Assembly (NCBI GenBank): GCA_023390655.1
Contig: JAEWCL010000003.1
Location: 186,001 to 250,000 of the forward strand
Direction of reading: 5' to 3'
Origin: Bacillota bacterium
GTDB taxonomy: Bacteria; Bacillota; Clostridia; Christensenellales; CAG-138
DNA length: 64,000 nt
The notes beneath the pieces were generated by a model, which ran no database searches, had not been told where the DNA came from, and saw only the letters and a program-made list of their open reading frames with translations. Shown one piece after another: positions 9,092-17,750 of the stretch. Made by a program: the position numbers and the translations under genes. Position 1 is the stretch's first letter. Each line of letters begins with the position of its first letter.

Positions 9092-10291
9092 ATGCAGTCA
9101 ACACAGGAGCAGGTATTGCTCGTACGTTATGCGGAGATCCATTTAAAGGGGCAGAACCGCCCCTTTTTTGAGCGTAAGCTGGTACAGGCCATCGGCCGCG
9201 CGCTGAGCGGACTGAATGCGCGTGTGGAGCGCGCGCAAAGCCGCGTATTTGTTTATGGCCTCACAGAGGAAACCATATTGGAAGCCATGCGCCGGATGAA
9301 GCATGTATTTGGCGTACACTCGGTCAGCCCCGCGCTTGCCGTAGAGAAATCCATGGAGGCAATTACACAAGCCGCTTATCAGATGATGGGCGAGCTTTTG
9401 GCAGAACAGGCGAGCCTGACCTTTAAGGTGCATGCACGGCGGGCGGATAAGAATTTCCCCATGCGTTCGGATGAAATCAACAGAGAGCTTGGCGGCCTGC
9501 TGCTCGAACGTTATCCTGCCCTGAAGGTGGACGTGCACAAGCCGGAAATCATGGTGGGTGTGGAAGTGCGCGAGAAGTGCTTTGTATACATGCGCGAAAT
9601 CCGCTGTGCGGGCGGTATGCCCGCGGGCTGCAACGGGCGCGCGGCGCTCCTGATCTCCGGCGGCATCGACAGCCCCGTTGCGGGCCATATGATCGCAAAG
9701 CGCGGAGTCTCACTCTCCGCCGTTCATTTTTTCAGCTATCCGTATACCAGCGAGCGCGCGCGGGACAAGGTGATGGAGCTTACACGCATCCTTTCCCGCT
9801 ACACGGGCGAAATCCGTCTGCATCTCGTTCCGTTTACGGACATCCAGCTGGCCATTTATGAAAAATGCCCGTCCAACCAGACGACCGTGCTCATGCGCAG
9901 GCTCATGATGCGCATCGCGGAACGCATCGCGGTGGAGGATGGCGCGCAGGCGCTCATCACCGGCGAGGCGATCGGCCAGGTGGCAAGCCAGACGCTGGAA
10001 AGCCTTGCCGTGACAAATGACGCCGTGACGATGCCGGTGTTCCGCCCGCTCATCGGGTTTGATAAGCAGGAGATTGTGGAGCGCGCGATTGCGATCGGCA
10101 CGTTTGAAACCTCCATACTGCCGTATGAGGATTGCTGTACGGTATTTGTGCCGACGCATCCGGTCACCCGCCCGCAGGTGGACAGGCTACGGGAAAGCGA
10201 AGCGCTTGTGGATTTTACGGATATGATCGAAGATGCGATGGCAAAAAAAGAGCTGCTGCTGCTTGAAGGAAACATCGCAGACCTTCCATGA
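9092..10291 (+). CDS. thiI: tRNA 4-thiouridine sulfurtransferase ThiI
   Basis: 399 residues. An N-terminal ferredoxin-like and THUMP region (about 1-165) is followed by the PP-loop ATP pyrophosphatase motif LLISGGIDSPVAG. ITGEAIGQVASQTLESL and DCCTVFVP are typical of ThiI. The C-terminal rhodanese domain of E. coli ThiI is absent, as in most Gram-positive forms, which take persulfide directly from a partner desulfurase; that partner is encoded immediately upstream. The product adenylates and thiolates U8 of tRNAs in the cytosol. Confidence 0.95.
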   Translation: MQSTQEQVLLVRYAEIHLKGQNRPFFERKLVQAIGRALSGLNARVERAQSRVFVYGLTEETILEAMRRMKHVFGVHSVSPALAVEKSMEAITQAAYQMMGELLAEQASLTFKVHARRADKNFPMRSDEINRELGGLLLERYPALKVDVHKPEIMVGVEVREKCFVYMREIRCAGGMPAGCNGRAALLISGGIDSPVAGHMIAKRGVSLSAVHFFSYPYTSERARDKVMELTRILSRYTGEIRLHLVPFTDIQLAIYEKCPSNQTTVLMRRLMMRIAERIAVEDGAQALITGEAIGQVASQTLESLAVTNDAVTMPVFRPLIGFDKQEIVERAIAIGTFETSILPYEDCCTVFVPTHPVTRPQVDRLRESEALVDFTDMIEDAMAKKELLLLEGNIADLP

Positions 10292-10468
10292 TATGCTGTG
10301 AGACATAAAAAGCCCGCAAACCATGATATACAAGGCTTTACAGTAAATTCATAGTCGCCTGCGGCGGCGCGTGGTACACTATACGGGAAAGAGAATAAGC
10401 GCAGATTCTGGCGTCCCAATCAATATGGGCATGAGGAATGCGTCTTTTACTGGGTGGTGAGGAGTAAA

Positions 10469-11332
10469 TTGAGGCTGTGGTTCGGGATTGAGCTAACGCT
10501 TGGCTTGGTCTTGTTTTGCTCCTGCGCGGCGCCCGCGCCTGTGGATACCATCGAGATTGCGCCGGCGGCAACGGTGATGGCAATGATGCCGCCTCCAACG
10601 CCCATTGCGCTGGCTGCGATGGATGCCGAGACAATTCCTGCGCAGGAAACGCTTGCACCCGATGCGACGCCTGCGCCTGAAGCGATAAAGGTGCAGCAAA
10701 GCGAAGAGGCCATAGAGGGACAAGCGCCGCAGGCAGAGCTGGAAGGCCCCTCCTCTGCCACGGTGGCGGCAACGCCCACGCCTGCGCTTACACTGGCGCC
10801 AACCGCAGCGCCTGTGGAGCAGCAGGAGCTCGATCTGTTTTCCCTGCAGAATGCCGTTGAGCTTGGTGCCATCATGCGCGTGAAAATTCCGCGGGCGTTG
10901 CTCAATGAGGGGATTTCCCCGGCATCAGAATATCGCGTGAATATCACCCATACCTCAAAGGAACTGTTTTCCTGCGTTGTGGAAGTCATTGATACGGATG
11001 GCGGCGCAAACGGCACACTCGTACCGCTGACCGTGGATCTGCATACGGGGAAAAGCTGCAAGCTTTCTGATTTTTTTATAAAATCGGATACCTCATGGAA
11101 GGGGCTGCTTCCCGATCTTGTAACCGAGCAGGCGCAGTACAAAAACCTGACGCTCCTGTGCGAGGTGCCGCCCGTCGGGGAGGATCAGCCGTTCTATATC
11201 AAGGAAGGCAAGATTGTCTTGCTGTACCGGCCATATGAAATTACGACCTATGAGGCGGGAACGCCCCAGTTTGTACTGCGGGAAAAAGACATTGCGCCAT
11301 ACCTTTCAGGCGCATATGGGATAGGAGGCTGA
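10469..11332 (+). CDS. Lipoprotein-like protein with a DUF3298/RsiV-type C-terminal domain
   Basis: 287 residues from a TTG at 10469 with GAGGAG at 10459-10464; a GTG at 10454 is the alternative. A hydrophobic signal region ends in LVLFCSCAA, a loose lipobox with two Cys. A Pro/Ala/Thr-rich linker of about 90 residues follows. The C-terminal part, with VPLTVDLHTGK and LYRPYEITTYEAG, matches the DUF3298 domain of the RsiV anti-sigma factor family. It is probably anchored outside the membrane; no sigma factor lies beside it, so a binding or sensing role is only inferred. Confidence 0.6.
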   Translation: MRLWFGIELTLGLVLFCSCAAPAPVDTIEIAPAATVMAMMPPPTPIALAAMDAETIPAQETLAPDATPAPEAIKVQQSEEAIEGQAPQAELEGPSSATVAATPTPALTLAPTAAPVEQQELDLFSLQNAVELGAIMRVKIPRALLNEGISPASEYRVNITHTSKELFSCVVEVIDTDGGANGTLVPLTVDLHTGKSCKLSDFFIKSDTSWKGLLPDLVTEQAQYKNLTLLCEVPPVGEDQPFYIKEGKIVLLYRPYEITTYEAGTPQFVLREKDIAPYLSGAYGIGG

Positions 11333-11338
11333 GCAGCT

Positions 11339-11677
11339 TTGAAAAAGTTTTTAAAGGGCATACTGACGCTGTTTATCGTTGCGTTGGTGGTGCTGCTGGG
11401 GCTCGCCTACTTTGAAAAGGAGCACGGATTAGACGTGCCCGCTTCCAGCCTTCTTTTAGAGATTAAGGTCGCGTTTGAGGGTGTGACAAAGTCTGCGGAT
11501 GCATTTTTGCAGGAATCGGGCATCAAGGAAGACACGGCGGCGCTTCTGGAAAAGGGCGCTGAATTGTTAAAGGCGACGCCGGCGCCAGAAGAACTGCCCG
11601 CAAAAACGGCGGACATGCTTCCGGATACCGAGCCGCCCGCTCCATCCGCATCGCCGGAAGAAGCGGCACAGGGTTAA
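11339..11677 (+). CDS. Small single-pass membrane protein of unknown function
   Basis: 112 residues from a TTG at 11339, supported by AGGAGG at 11323-11328. Residues 4-22 form one membrane helix (ILTLFIVALVVLLGLAYF) after a basic start, and the rest is an acidic and Ala/Pro-rich tail, probably extracellular. It begins 6 bases after the DUF3298 lipoprotein and is likely co-expressed with it. No family was recognised. Its end overlaps the convergent GIY-YIG gene by 4 bases. Confidence 0.6.
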   Translation: MKKFLKGILTLFIVALVVLLGLAYFEKEHGLDVPASSLLLEIKVAFEGVTKSADAFLQESGIKEDTAALLEKGAELLKATPAPEELPAKTADMLPDTEPPAPSASPEEAAQG

Positions 11678-11955
11678 GTTGAGCTTTCAGGGACAGTGGA
11701 ATTCCCTTCAATCAAAAGCAGCTTTTGCGTACGTGAAAGCTGCTTTATTTGCGCTTCCCGCTGCTGCGCCTCGCTGCGGGAGAAAAAGCATTCCGTATAA
11801 AGCAGCTTTACCGGCAGCCGCGCACGTGTGTATTTTGCACCCCGGCCCGCATTGTGCGTTTGCGTGCGCCTTTCCGGATCTCTGGCATAACCGGTGTATA
11901 GCGTACCGTCGCCGCAGCGCAGGATATAGACGTAATACCGCTTTGCTTCCTCCAT
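11674..11955 (-). CDS. GIY-YIG nuclease superfamily protein (YhbQ/UPF0213-like)
   Basis: 93 residues, with GGGGGAG before the ATG. YYVYILRCGDGTLYTGYA holds the GIY-YIG core (here YVY and YTG), followed by the Arg of DPERRTQTHNAGRGAKYT and a Glu in SEAQQREAQIK, the catalytic layout of the small stand-alone YhbQ-type nucleases. Such proteins cut or process DNA, but their cellular role is poorly defined. Its 3' end overlaps the end of the membrane-protein gene on the other strand. Confidence 0.88.
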   Translation of the reverse strand: MEEAKRYYVYILRCGDGTLYTGYARDPERRTQTHNAGRGAKYTRARLPVKLLYTECFFSRSEAQQREAQIKQLSRTQKLLLIEGNSTVPESST

Positions 11956-12280
11956 ATATATTGCTCCCCCAACGAAGCATAGCCGAATCTTGGCGGCTAT
12001 TTTGGCGCATTGCCGTGCTATCGCCGCCCGACGTACTGCTGCGGGTACGCCTTCGCTCCTCTTTCTTGCGCTGCACCAAATATCACATCAATCCTTTGGC
12101 AATGTTTATTGGTGGAACAATATTATTGTAGCACATTTAAATGCCGCAAAACGGGGTATAAAAATTGAATAGTTGCTAGAAAGGCGGCATTGCGGTAAAA
12201 TAGTTACACACTATGGGTCATTCTGTGAATTTGTCCGGTCAGGGCCGGACGCATACGCTTCATGAAAAGGAGGGAACGGT
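11956..12280 (+). other. Intergenic region upstream of the Asp23 gene
   Basis: This 325-base gap separates divergent genes. It contains the promoter at 12173-12201 and a small hairpin GTCCGG/CCGGAC at 12233-12250 in the leader of the Asp23 gene. No other gene, repeat or RNA was recognised. Confidence 0.5.
12173..12201 (+). promoter_or_regulatory. Promoter of the Asp23-DAK2 unit
   Basis: TTGCTA (12173-12178), a 17-base spacer and TAAAAT (12196-12201), about 80 bases before the ATG at 12281. Confidence 0.55.
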
Positions 12281-12634
12281 ATGGCTGTTGAAACCAGGAA
12301 CGAACTGGGTAGGATCATACTTTCCGAGGATCTGGTTGCCAGCATTGCGGGTTACGCTGCGGGCGAAAACTACGGCATTGTCGGCATGAAGGCGAAAAAC
12401 GCTTCAGATTCGATTATTGAACTGATCAAGAAGGACAATCTCAAGCGCGGCATCAAGGTGACGGCAACAGGTCCGGGTGAGGTTGACATTGACCTGTATG
12501 TGACGGTGGAGTATGGCGTTTCGCTGTCCGCTGTTGCGATGAACGCGCGCGACAATGTGCGTTACCGCGTGCAGGAAATGACGGGATTGGTTGTAAAGAA
12601 TGTAAATATCTACGTGGAGGGGATCCGCGTATAG
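12281..12634 (+). CDS. Asp23/Gls24 family envelope stress protein (YloU-like)
   Basis: 117 residues after a strong AAAAGGAGGG. The N-terminal LGRIILSEDLVASIAGYAA and the ending VNIYVEGIRV are typical of the alkaline-shock protein 23 family. Homologues are abundant cytoplasmic or membrane-associated proteins tied to envelope stress. In Bacillus the yloU gene likewise precedes yloV and, further on, recG; the same order here (DAK2 protein next, then RecG) supports orthology with YloU. Confidence 0.9.
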   Translation: MAVETRNELGRIILSEDLVASIAGYAAGENYGIVGMKAKNASDSIIELIKKDNLKRGIKVTATGPGEVDIDLYVTVEYGVSLSAVAMNARDNVRYRVQEMTGLVVKNVNIYVEGIRV

Positions 12635-12716
12635 CGGGGACAGCGTGCAGCGCGGCTGTTCCGCGGGCGGAAAAACGCCCGCCGCATCGTCATGCGCGCG
12701 ATTGGAGGATAAAAAT

Positions 12717-14351
12717 TTGGATGGAAAGATAATCAACGGTGAACAACTCAGGGATATGCTGATTGCGGGTGCGGCGCTTCTGGAGAAGAACCGTGCGCTG
12801 ATCGACTCTCTCAACGTGTTCCCTGTACCTGACGGCGATACCGGCACCAATATGACTATGACCATGCAAAGCGCGATCAAGGAGATACGCGCTGCGGATT
12901 GTTCTACAGTCACCTGTGTGGCGGATGCGCTCAGTCTGGGCGCGCTCAAGGGCGCGCGCGGAAATTCCGGCGTGATACTTTCCCAGCTGTTCCGCGGGTT
13001 TGCGCGCTCCCTGAAGGGCGCAAAGGAAATGAATGCGGTTCAGTTTGCGGATGCGCTCGTTATGGGATCGGAGGCCGCCTACAAAGCGGTCATGAAACCA
13101 AAGGAAGGCACCATTCTGACGGTCGCCCGCATGATCGGCGATGCTGCGCGCACGGCAGCCGCAGGCGGCGTGGACGCAGTGGACCTCCTTGATACGGTGA
13201 TTGAAGAAGGCGAACGCGCATTGAAGCTTACGCCGGAATTGCTGCCGGTGCTCAAGGAAGCGGGCGTGATCGATTCCGGCGGCAAAGGGCTTGTTACCAT
13301 CTACCGCGGCTTCAAAATGGCGCTCACCGGCGAAGAAATCGGTGAAATTGCAATCGACAAGACGCCCGAACAATTTGATGAGGACGTTCTCTCACTTGAA
13401 GATGTGGAGGATATCCATTTCGGCTACTGCACGGAGTATTTCGTCGTGCACCTCAAGGAGGAAGTAACCGAAGAGGATGTGGACAGGTATCGGGAAAAGC
13501 TCTCCCATCTGGGCGATTCCATTGTTGTGGCGTTCGACACAGGCTTTATCAAGACCCATGTGCACACCAATGATCCGGGCAAGGCGCTGCAGCTTGCGTT
13601 GCGCTTTGGTGAGCTTGATAAAATCAAGATCGAAAACATGCGTGAGCAGAACCGCGCCATCCATGCACAGCGCAAGAACAACGAAAAAGAGTATGCAATG
13701 ATTGCTGTGGCTTCCGGCGAAGGAATCAGCAATGTGTTTTCCGACCTTGCGGTGGATGCGCTCATACAGGGCGGGCAGACAATGAACCCGAGCATTGATG
13801 ACATCAAGAAGACCATATTCAAGGTCAATGCGCGCAATGTGTTTGTGCTGCCCAACAACAGCAACATTATACTCGCAGCACAGCAGGCGGCAGAAATCTC
13901 GGAATGCAACGTGGTTGTCATCAACAGCAAATCCATCCCGCAGGGCGTTTCCGCAGCAATGGCGTTCCATCCCGACCTCCCCGTGGAGGAAAACAAAAAG
14001 CGTATGGAGGAAGCTATCACCAAGGTGATTTCGGGTGCAGTTACCTATTCCGTACGCGATACGTCCTTTAATGGAACAGAGATCCATAAGGACGATATGA
14101 TCGGCATGATGGACGGTGCGATCGTTGCCGTGGATGAAAGCATTCAGGCGGTGTCGCTGAAGCTGCTTCGGGAAATGCTTGAGAAAAACGGAGAGCCCGA
14201 TTGTATCGTGACCATATTCTACGGCGAAAGCATGCAGGAAGCGACAGCGATGGAGCTTGTAAACACCTTGCAGCCCGATTATCCCGATGTGGAATTTATC
14301 GTGGAAAACGGCGGCCAGCCGATTTACTACTATTATTTTTCTGTGGAATAA
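12717..14351 (+). CDS. DAK2/DegV-linked fatty acid kinase-like protein (YloV/FakA-like)
   Basis: 544 residues from a TTG at 12717, chosen because GGAGG lies 8 bases upstream (12704-12708) and the protein then begins LDGKIINGEQLRDML, as in YloV/FakA. The DhaL (DAK2) domain has VPDGDTGTNMTMTM for the two metal ions and LKGARGNSGVILSQ; a middle domain starts near residue 215 and a DegV-like-partner domain near 320. FakA phosphorylates fatty acids presented by the FakB binding protein, for phospholipid synthesis. No fakB (DegV) gene is in the window. Confidence 0.88.
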   Translation: MDGKIINGEQLRDMLIAGAALLEKNRALIDSLNVFPVPDGDTGTNMTMTMQSAIKEIRAADCSTVTCVADALSLGALKGARGNSGVILSQLFRGFARSLKGAKEMNAVQFADALVMGSEAAYKAVMKPKEGTILTVARMIGDAARTAAAGGVDAVDLLDTVIEEGERALKLTPELLPVLKEAGVIDSGGKGLVTIYRGFKMALTGEEIGEIAIDKTPEQFDEDVLSLEDVEDIHFGYCTEYFVVHLKEEVTEEDVDRYREKLSHLGDSIVVAFDTGFIKTHVHTNDPGKALQLALRFGELDKIKIENMREQNRAIHAQRKNNEKEYAMIAVASGEGISNVFSDLAVDALIQGGQTMNPSIDDIKKTIFKVNARNVFVLPNNSNIILAAQQAAEISECNVVVINSKSIPQGVSAAMAFHPDLPVEENKKRMEEAITKVISGAVTYSVRDTSFNGTEIHKDDMIGMMDGAIVAVDESIQAVSLKLLREMLEKNGEPDCIVTIFYGESMQEATAMELVNTLQPDYPDVEFIVENGGQPIYYYYFSVE

Positions 14352-14369
14352 TTCCGCTATTTTACCGTT

Positions 14370-14407
14370 GGCTGCCCGTTTTTTCTTGCGGGCGGCCATC
14401 TTTTTTT
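14370..14407 (+). terminator. Terminator after the DAK2 gene
   Basis: A 9-base-pair stem GGCTGCCCG / CGGGCGGCC with a T-rich loop is followed by seven T residues (14401-14407), 18 bases past the stop. Confidence 0.8.
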
Positions 14408-14461
14408 GCAACAGCAATTCCGCTTATCAGTCGGAACGTTCGGCTGTAGGAAGGAAGGCAT

Positions 14462-16477
14462 ATGCTCTCATATCCGGTCTCCAAGCTCAAAGGCGTGGGT
14501 GCTGCGCGGGCCGCGGCATTCCAAAAGCTCTCCGTACATACGGTAGGGGAGCTTTTGCGTTTCCTGCCAAGGGAATACAGGGACCTTTCCACGCTCACGC
14601 CCGTTGCACAGCTTGTACACGGTGAATTTGCGGCCGTGCGGCTGCAGGTGGTGCAGGAACCGCGGCTGCTGCGTCCTTCGGGAGGCTTGCAGCTTGTGAC
14701 ACTGCGCGCACAGGATGAGACGGGGATAATGCAGGTGGTATGGTTCAACCAGCCTTACCGAAAAAATGCGTTGCACGCGGGGCAGACGCGGGTCTTCTCG
14801 GGGCGCGTGGACAGAGCGCGCGGATTGAAGCTGCTGAACCCTACCATTACGGAGGAACCGCCGGGCATCCTGCCGCTGTATCCGCTTGTGCAGGGGCTTT
14901 CCCAGCACCATGTGCGCGAAGCGATGTCGCGTGCGTTTGAAGCAGCTTTTTCTGAAATTCAGGAGACGATGCCCGCCTCCTTTTTAAAGGCGCAGGGGCT
15001 TTGGCCGATTCAGGAAGCACTGTATCAAGTACACTTCCCCAAGGATCAGGCGGCGCTGACGCAGGCGCGCCGCAGGCTTTCCTTTGAGGACATGCTCTAC
15101 TACCTGATGGCGGTTGCGCTGCGTAAGCACGCCCGTGCGGAGAAAGAGGGCATTGCGTACCGGACAGCAGGTATCCGCGACACGTTTATTAAGAGCCTGC
15201 CGTATGTCCCCACAGGCGCACAGCAGCGCGTCTTATCGGAAATCGAGGAGGGAATGGCCACAACAGCGCCCATGAACCGGCTGATACAGGGCGATGTCGG
15301 CTCCGGCAAGACCATACTGGCGCTCTATGCGATCGCAGTCGCCGCAAGCAATGGGTACCAGAGCGCGTTGATGGCGCCTACGGAAATCCTGGCGCAGCAG
15401 CATTACAGGCAGCTCGTAAGCCAGCATCAGGACGCCGTATGCCTGCTCTGCGGGGGCATGAAAAAGAAGGAACGCGAAGCCGCATATGAAAAAATACAAA
15501 TCGGAGAGATTAAGGTCGTCGTAGGCACCCATGCTCTGCTGCAGGCAGGGCTGACGTTTTCGCAACTGGGCCTCGTCGTGACGGATGAACAGCACCGCTT
15601 TGGCGTCAGGCAGCGCGCGCAGCTCATCAACAAAAGCCAAAAGACGCCGGATGTGTTGATTATGAGCGCAACGCCCATCCCAAGAACGCTTGCGATGCTG
15701 CTCTATGGCGATTTGGAGCTTTCGGTGCTCGACGAGCTGCCGCCGGGCCGAAAGCCCGTGCTCACCCGTCTGGTGCCGGAAGAAAAGCGTGAGGATATGT
15801 ACCGCTTTATTGCAGGACAGATTCAATCGGGCAGGCAGGCGTATGTTGTCTGCCCGCTGGTGGAAACGTCCGAGCAGATGGAAGCAAAAAGCGCGCAGGA
15901 TGTATACAAGGAACTTTGCGCGCTGCTTCCCGAAGTGCGCGCGGCGCTGCTGCACGGGCGGATGGCCGGCGCAAAAAAAGAGGAAACGATTGCGGCGTTC
16001 CGCAACGGGCAGATCGACCTCCTGGTTTCCACTACGGTTGTGGAAGTGGGCGTGGACGTCCCCAATGCCGCTATTATGGCCATTGAAAGCGCGGAGCGCT
16101 TTGGCCTTGCACAGCTCCATCAGCTGCGCGGGCGCGTGGGCCGCGGGGCTGCCCAGTCGTTTTGCTTCCTGCTGTATAAGGAGGGCGGCGAGCTTGCAAA
16201 AACGCGGCTGGAAACCATGGTAAAAACCAACGATGGGTTTTTGATTGCCCAGCAGGATTTGGAACTGCGCGGCCCGGGTGAATTTTTCGGCACACGGCAG
16301 CACGGTGCGGATGAACTGAGCGCCGCCAAGCTTGCTGCGAACATGGACGTGCTCTTTGAAGCGCAGCGCGCTGCGGATGCACTGATGCGGCAGGGAGAAA
16401 CGGAAGAAACGGGGCCGCTATGGAAACGTGCGCGCGAGCTTTACGAAATGCGTATGCGCGAGATCGCAAATAATTGA
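14462..16477 (+). CDS. recG: ATP-dependent DNA helicase RecG
   Basis: 671 residues, close to the usual 680. An N-terminal wedge/OB domain (about 1-230) leads to a superfamily 2 helicase core with Walker A GDVGSGKT (near residue 277), the Walker B variant DEQHRFGVRQR, SATPIPRTLAM and, in the second RecA lobe, STTVVEVGVDVPNA and QLRGRVGRG. The TRG-type ending GPGEFFGTRQHG is present. RecG drives branch migration and fork regression in repair. AGGAAGG precedes the ATG. Confidence 0.97.
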   Translation: MLSYPVSKLKGVGAARAAAFQKLSVHTVGELLRFLPREYRDLSTLTPVAQLVHGEFAAVRLQVVQEPRLLRPSGGLQLVTLRAQDETGIMQVVWFNQPYRKNALHAGQTRVFSGRVDRARGLKLLNPTITEEPPGILPLYPLVQGLSQHHVREAMSRAFEAAFSEIQETMPASFLKAQGLWPIQEALYQVHFPKDQAALTQARRRLSFEDMLYYLMAVALRKHARAEKEGIAYRTAGIRDTFIKSLPYVPTGAQQRVLSEIEEGMATTAPMNRLIQGDVGSGKTILALYAIAVAASNGYQSALMAPTEILAQQHYRQLVSQHQDAVCLLCGGMKKKEREAAYEKIQIGEIKVVVGTHALLQAGLTFSQLGLVVTDEQHRFGVRQRAQLINKSQKTPDVLIMSATPIPRTLAMLLYGDLELSVLDELPPGRKPVLTRLVPEEKREDMYRFIAGQIQSGRQAYVVCPLVETSEQMEAKSAQDVYKELCALLPEVRAALLHGRMAGAKKEETIAAFRNGQIDLLVSTTVVEVGVDVPNAAIMAIESAERFGLAQLHQLRGRVGRGAAQSFCFLLYKEGGELAKTRLETMVKTNDGFLIAQQDLELRGPGEFFGTRQHGADELSAAKLAANMDVLFEAQRAADALMRQGETEETGPLWKRARELYEMRMREIANN

Positions 16478-16573
16478 AGAAAGATCAATGAACATAGGCA
16501 AGAAAATCGGCATCTTGCTTCCGCCAAATTTTTGATAAAAAAAGCAATGAAATAAAATAACAAAATTCACAGC

Positions 16574-16617
16574 AAAAACACATGCACATAAACAGAATCA
16601 CGTGCATGTGTTTTTTT
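16574..16617 (+). terminator. Terminator downstream of recG
   Basis: A perfect 14-base-pair stem, AAAAACACATGCAC (16574-16587) with its complement at 16602-16615, ending in a run of seven T. Confidence 0.85.
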
Positions 16618-16725
16618 CGTTTGGCACAAGATAAGTGCAAACAAAAGAAAAGACCATGGGAAAGGGCGTATGCAGGGGCATACGCGGTATACGGCCCCGC
16701 GTGACAAATTACAAATAAGTTCCAG

Positions 16726-16754
16726 TCATAGAAACCATACGCCGGGGCATGTTA
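16726..16754 (+). promoter_or_regulatory. Candidate forespore sigma-G promoter of the SASP cluster
   Basis: TCATA (16726-16730), 17 bases, then CATGTTA (16748-16754) fit the sigma-G pattern (GHATR, about 17-18 bases, CATnnTA), about 30 bases before the first SASP start. SASP genes are known sigma-G targets; activity here is inferred. Confidence 0.5.
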
Positions 16755-16786
16755 AATACACGACTTAATGAAAGGAGGAAAAGCTA

Positions 16787-16981
16787 ATGGCCAGAAACAG
16801 AGTAATGGTTCCTGAAGCAAAGGAAGCGCTCAACAGGTTTAAGACGGAAGTCGCTTCTTCCCTCAACGTCAACCTGAAGCAGGGCTATAACGGTGACCTG
16901 ACCTCTCGTGAGGCGGGTTCTATCGGCGGTGAAATGGTGAAACGCATGATCGCGTACGCCGAACAAAATATGCCCCAGTAA
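16787..16981 (+). CDS. Small acid-soluble spore protein, alpha/beta type (copy 1)
   Basis: 64 residues after AAAGGAGG. It has the germination-protease site KTEVASSL (cleavage expected between Glu and Val) and the DNA-binding signature REAGSIGGEMVKRMIAYAEQ. These proteins coat forespore DNA in an A-like form, protect it from UV and heat, and are an amino-acid store on outgrowth. It differs from copies 2 and 3 mainly at the N-terminus (MARNRVMVPEAKEALNRF). Confidence 0.95.
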   Translation: MARNRVMVPEAKEALNRFKTEVASSLNVNLKQGYNGDLTSREAGSIGGEMVKRMIAYAEQNMPQ

Positions 16982-17003
16982 CGTCCTGAAAAATGGACGG
17001 TGT

Positions 17004-17023
17004 GGCCGCTAACGTTAGCGGCC
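17004..17023 (+). repeat. Perfect 20-base palindrome between SASP copies 1 and 2
   Basis: GGCCGCTAACGTTAGCGGCC reads the same on both strands and can fold into a tight hairpin in mRNA. It is followed by AGGGCATTTAATAAT without a solid T run, so it may stabilise a processed 3' end or partly terminate, rather than end transcription fully. Confidence 0.7.
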
Positions 17024-17061
17024 AGGGCATTTAATAATATTGAAAGAAAGGAGAAATAATT

Positions 17062-17265
17062 ATGGCAAGCAACTCTTCTAATCAGCTGCAGATTCCCGAA
17101 GCCAAGGCTAAGCTGAATGCGTTCAAGACCGAGGTCGCATCCTCGCTCAACGTTCAGCTCAAGCAGGGCTACAACGGTGACCTGACCTCCCGTGAGGCCG
17201 GCTCCATCGGTGGCGAAATGGTAAAGCGCATGATCGCTTATGCCGAACAGAATATGCCTAAGTAA
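17062..17265 (+). CDS. Small acid-soluble spore protein, alpha/beta type (copy 2)
   Basis: 67 residues after AAAGGAGAA. The N-terminus MASNSSNQLQIPEAKAKLNAF is shared with copy 3, and the rest (KTEVASSLNVQLKQGYNGDL, then REAGSIGGEM) is nearly identical to both neighbours. The family role and protease site are as for copy 1. Nucleotide differences from copy 3 are mostly at third codon positions, so the duplication is not recent although the protein is conserved. Confidence 0.95.
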   Translation: MASNSSNQLQIPEAKAKLNAFKTEVASSLNVQLKQGYNGDLTSREAGSIGGEMVKRMIAYAEQNMPK

Positions 17266-17288
17266 CAAATAACCGTTGTTGTCTCAGG

Positions 17289-17306
17289 GACCGTAATCTT
17301 ACGGTC
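17289..17306 (+). repeat. Hairpin between SASP copies 2 and 3
   Basis: GACCGTAA and TTACGGTC form a near-perfect inverted repeat with a minimal loop, in the same relative place as the palindrome after copy 1 but with unrelated sequence. No T run follows. Confidence 0.6.
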
Positions 17307-17342
17307 ACTGCGCAATAAATACGAAGGAAAGGAGAAACAGAA

Positions 17343-17561
17343 ATGGCGAGCAACTCTTCGAATCAATTGCAGATTCCCGAGGCCAAGGCTAAGCTGAATG
17401 CTTTCAAGACCGAAGTGGCGTCCTCCCTCAACGTCCAGTTGAAGCAGGGCTACAACGGCGACTTGACTTCCCGCGAGGCCGGTTCCATCGGTGGCGAAAT
17501 GGTCAAACGCATGATTGCCTACGCTGAGCAGAATATGCCCGGCAGCACCAGCAGCCGCTAA
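17343..17561 (+). CDS. Small acid-soluble spore protein, alpha/beta type (copy 3)
   Basis: 72 residues after AAAGGAG. Same as copy 2 through NMP, with an extra tail GSTSSR. The GPR cleavage motif TEVAS and the GSIGGEMVKRM signature are kept. The last gene of the cluster; a GC-rich hairpin follows. Confidence 0.95.
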   Translation: MASNSSNQLQIPEAKAKLNAFKTEVASSLNVQLKQGYNGDLTSREAGSIGGEMVKRMIAYAEQNMPGSTSSR

Positions 17562-17586
17562 TAGGCGTGCAAAGCTGTAACGATAA

Positions 17587-17611
17587 GAGCCGCGGCATTT
17601 AGCCGCGGCTC
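17587..17611 (+). terminator. Hairpin terminator after the SASP cluster
   Basis: A 10-base-pair stem GAGCCGCGGC/GCCGCGGCTC with loop ATTTA, followed by the weak T tract GCAGTTTTA. Confidence 0.7.
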
Positions 17612-17694
17612 GCAGTTTTATGCGAGGTTGGAACTCCGAAAGACGCCCGATTTGGGCGGATTCTAAATGCATATGCCTTTTCTGTAAAATGGGG

Positions 17695-17723
17695 TTGACG
17701 CGGGCGGCTTACCGTGGTATCCT
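17695..17723 (+). promoter_or_regulatory. Promoter of the two-tRNA unit
   Basis: TTGACG (17695-17700), 17 bases, TATCCT (17718-17723), ending 27 bases before the first mature tRNA base. Confidence 0.65.
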
Positions 17724-17750
17724 ATTACTTGCCGCTAAGAAGCGGAACGT

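Larger units (their letters stand above)
16478..16786 (+). other. Intergenic region between recG and the SASP cluster
   Basis: This 309-base stretch holds the recG terminator (16574-16617), an 8-base-pair hairpin GCGTATGC/GCATACGC (16666-16685) and a sigma-G-like promoter (16726-16754). No gene was seen. Confidence 0.5.
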
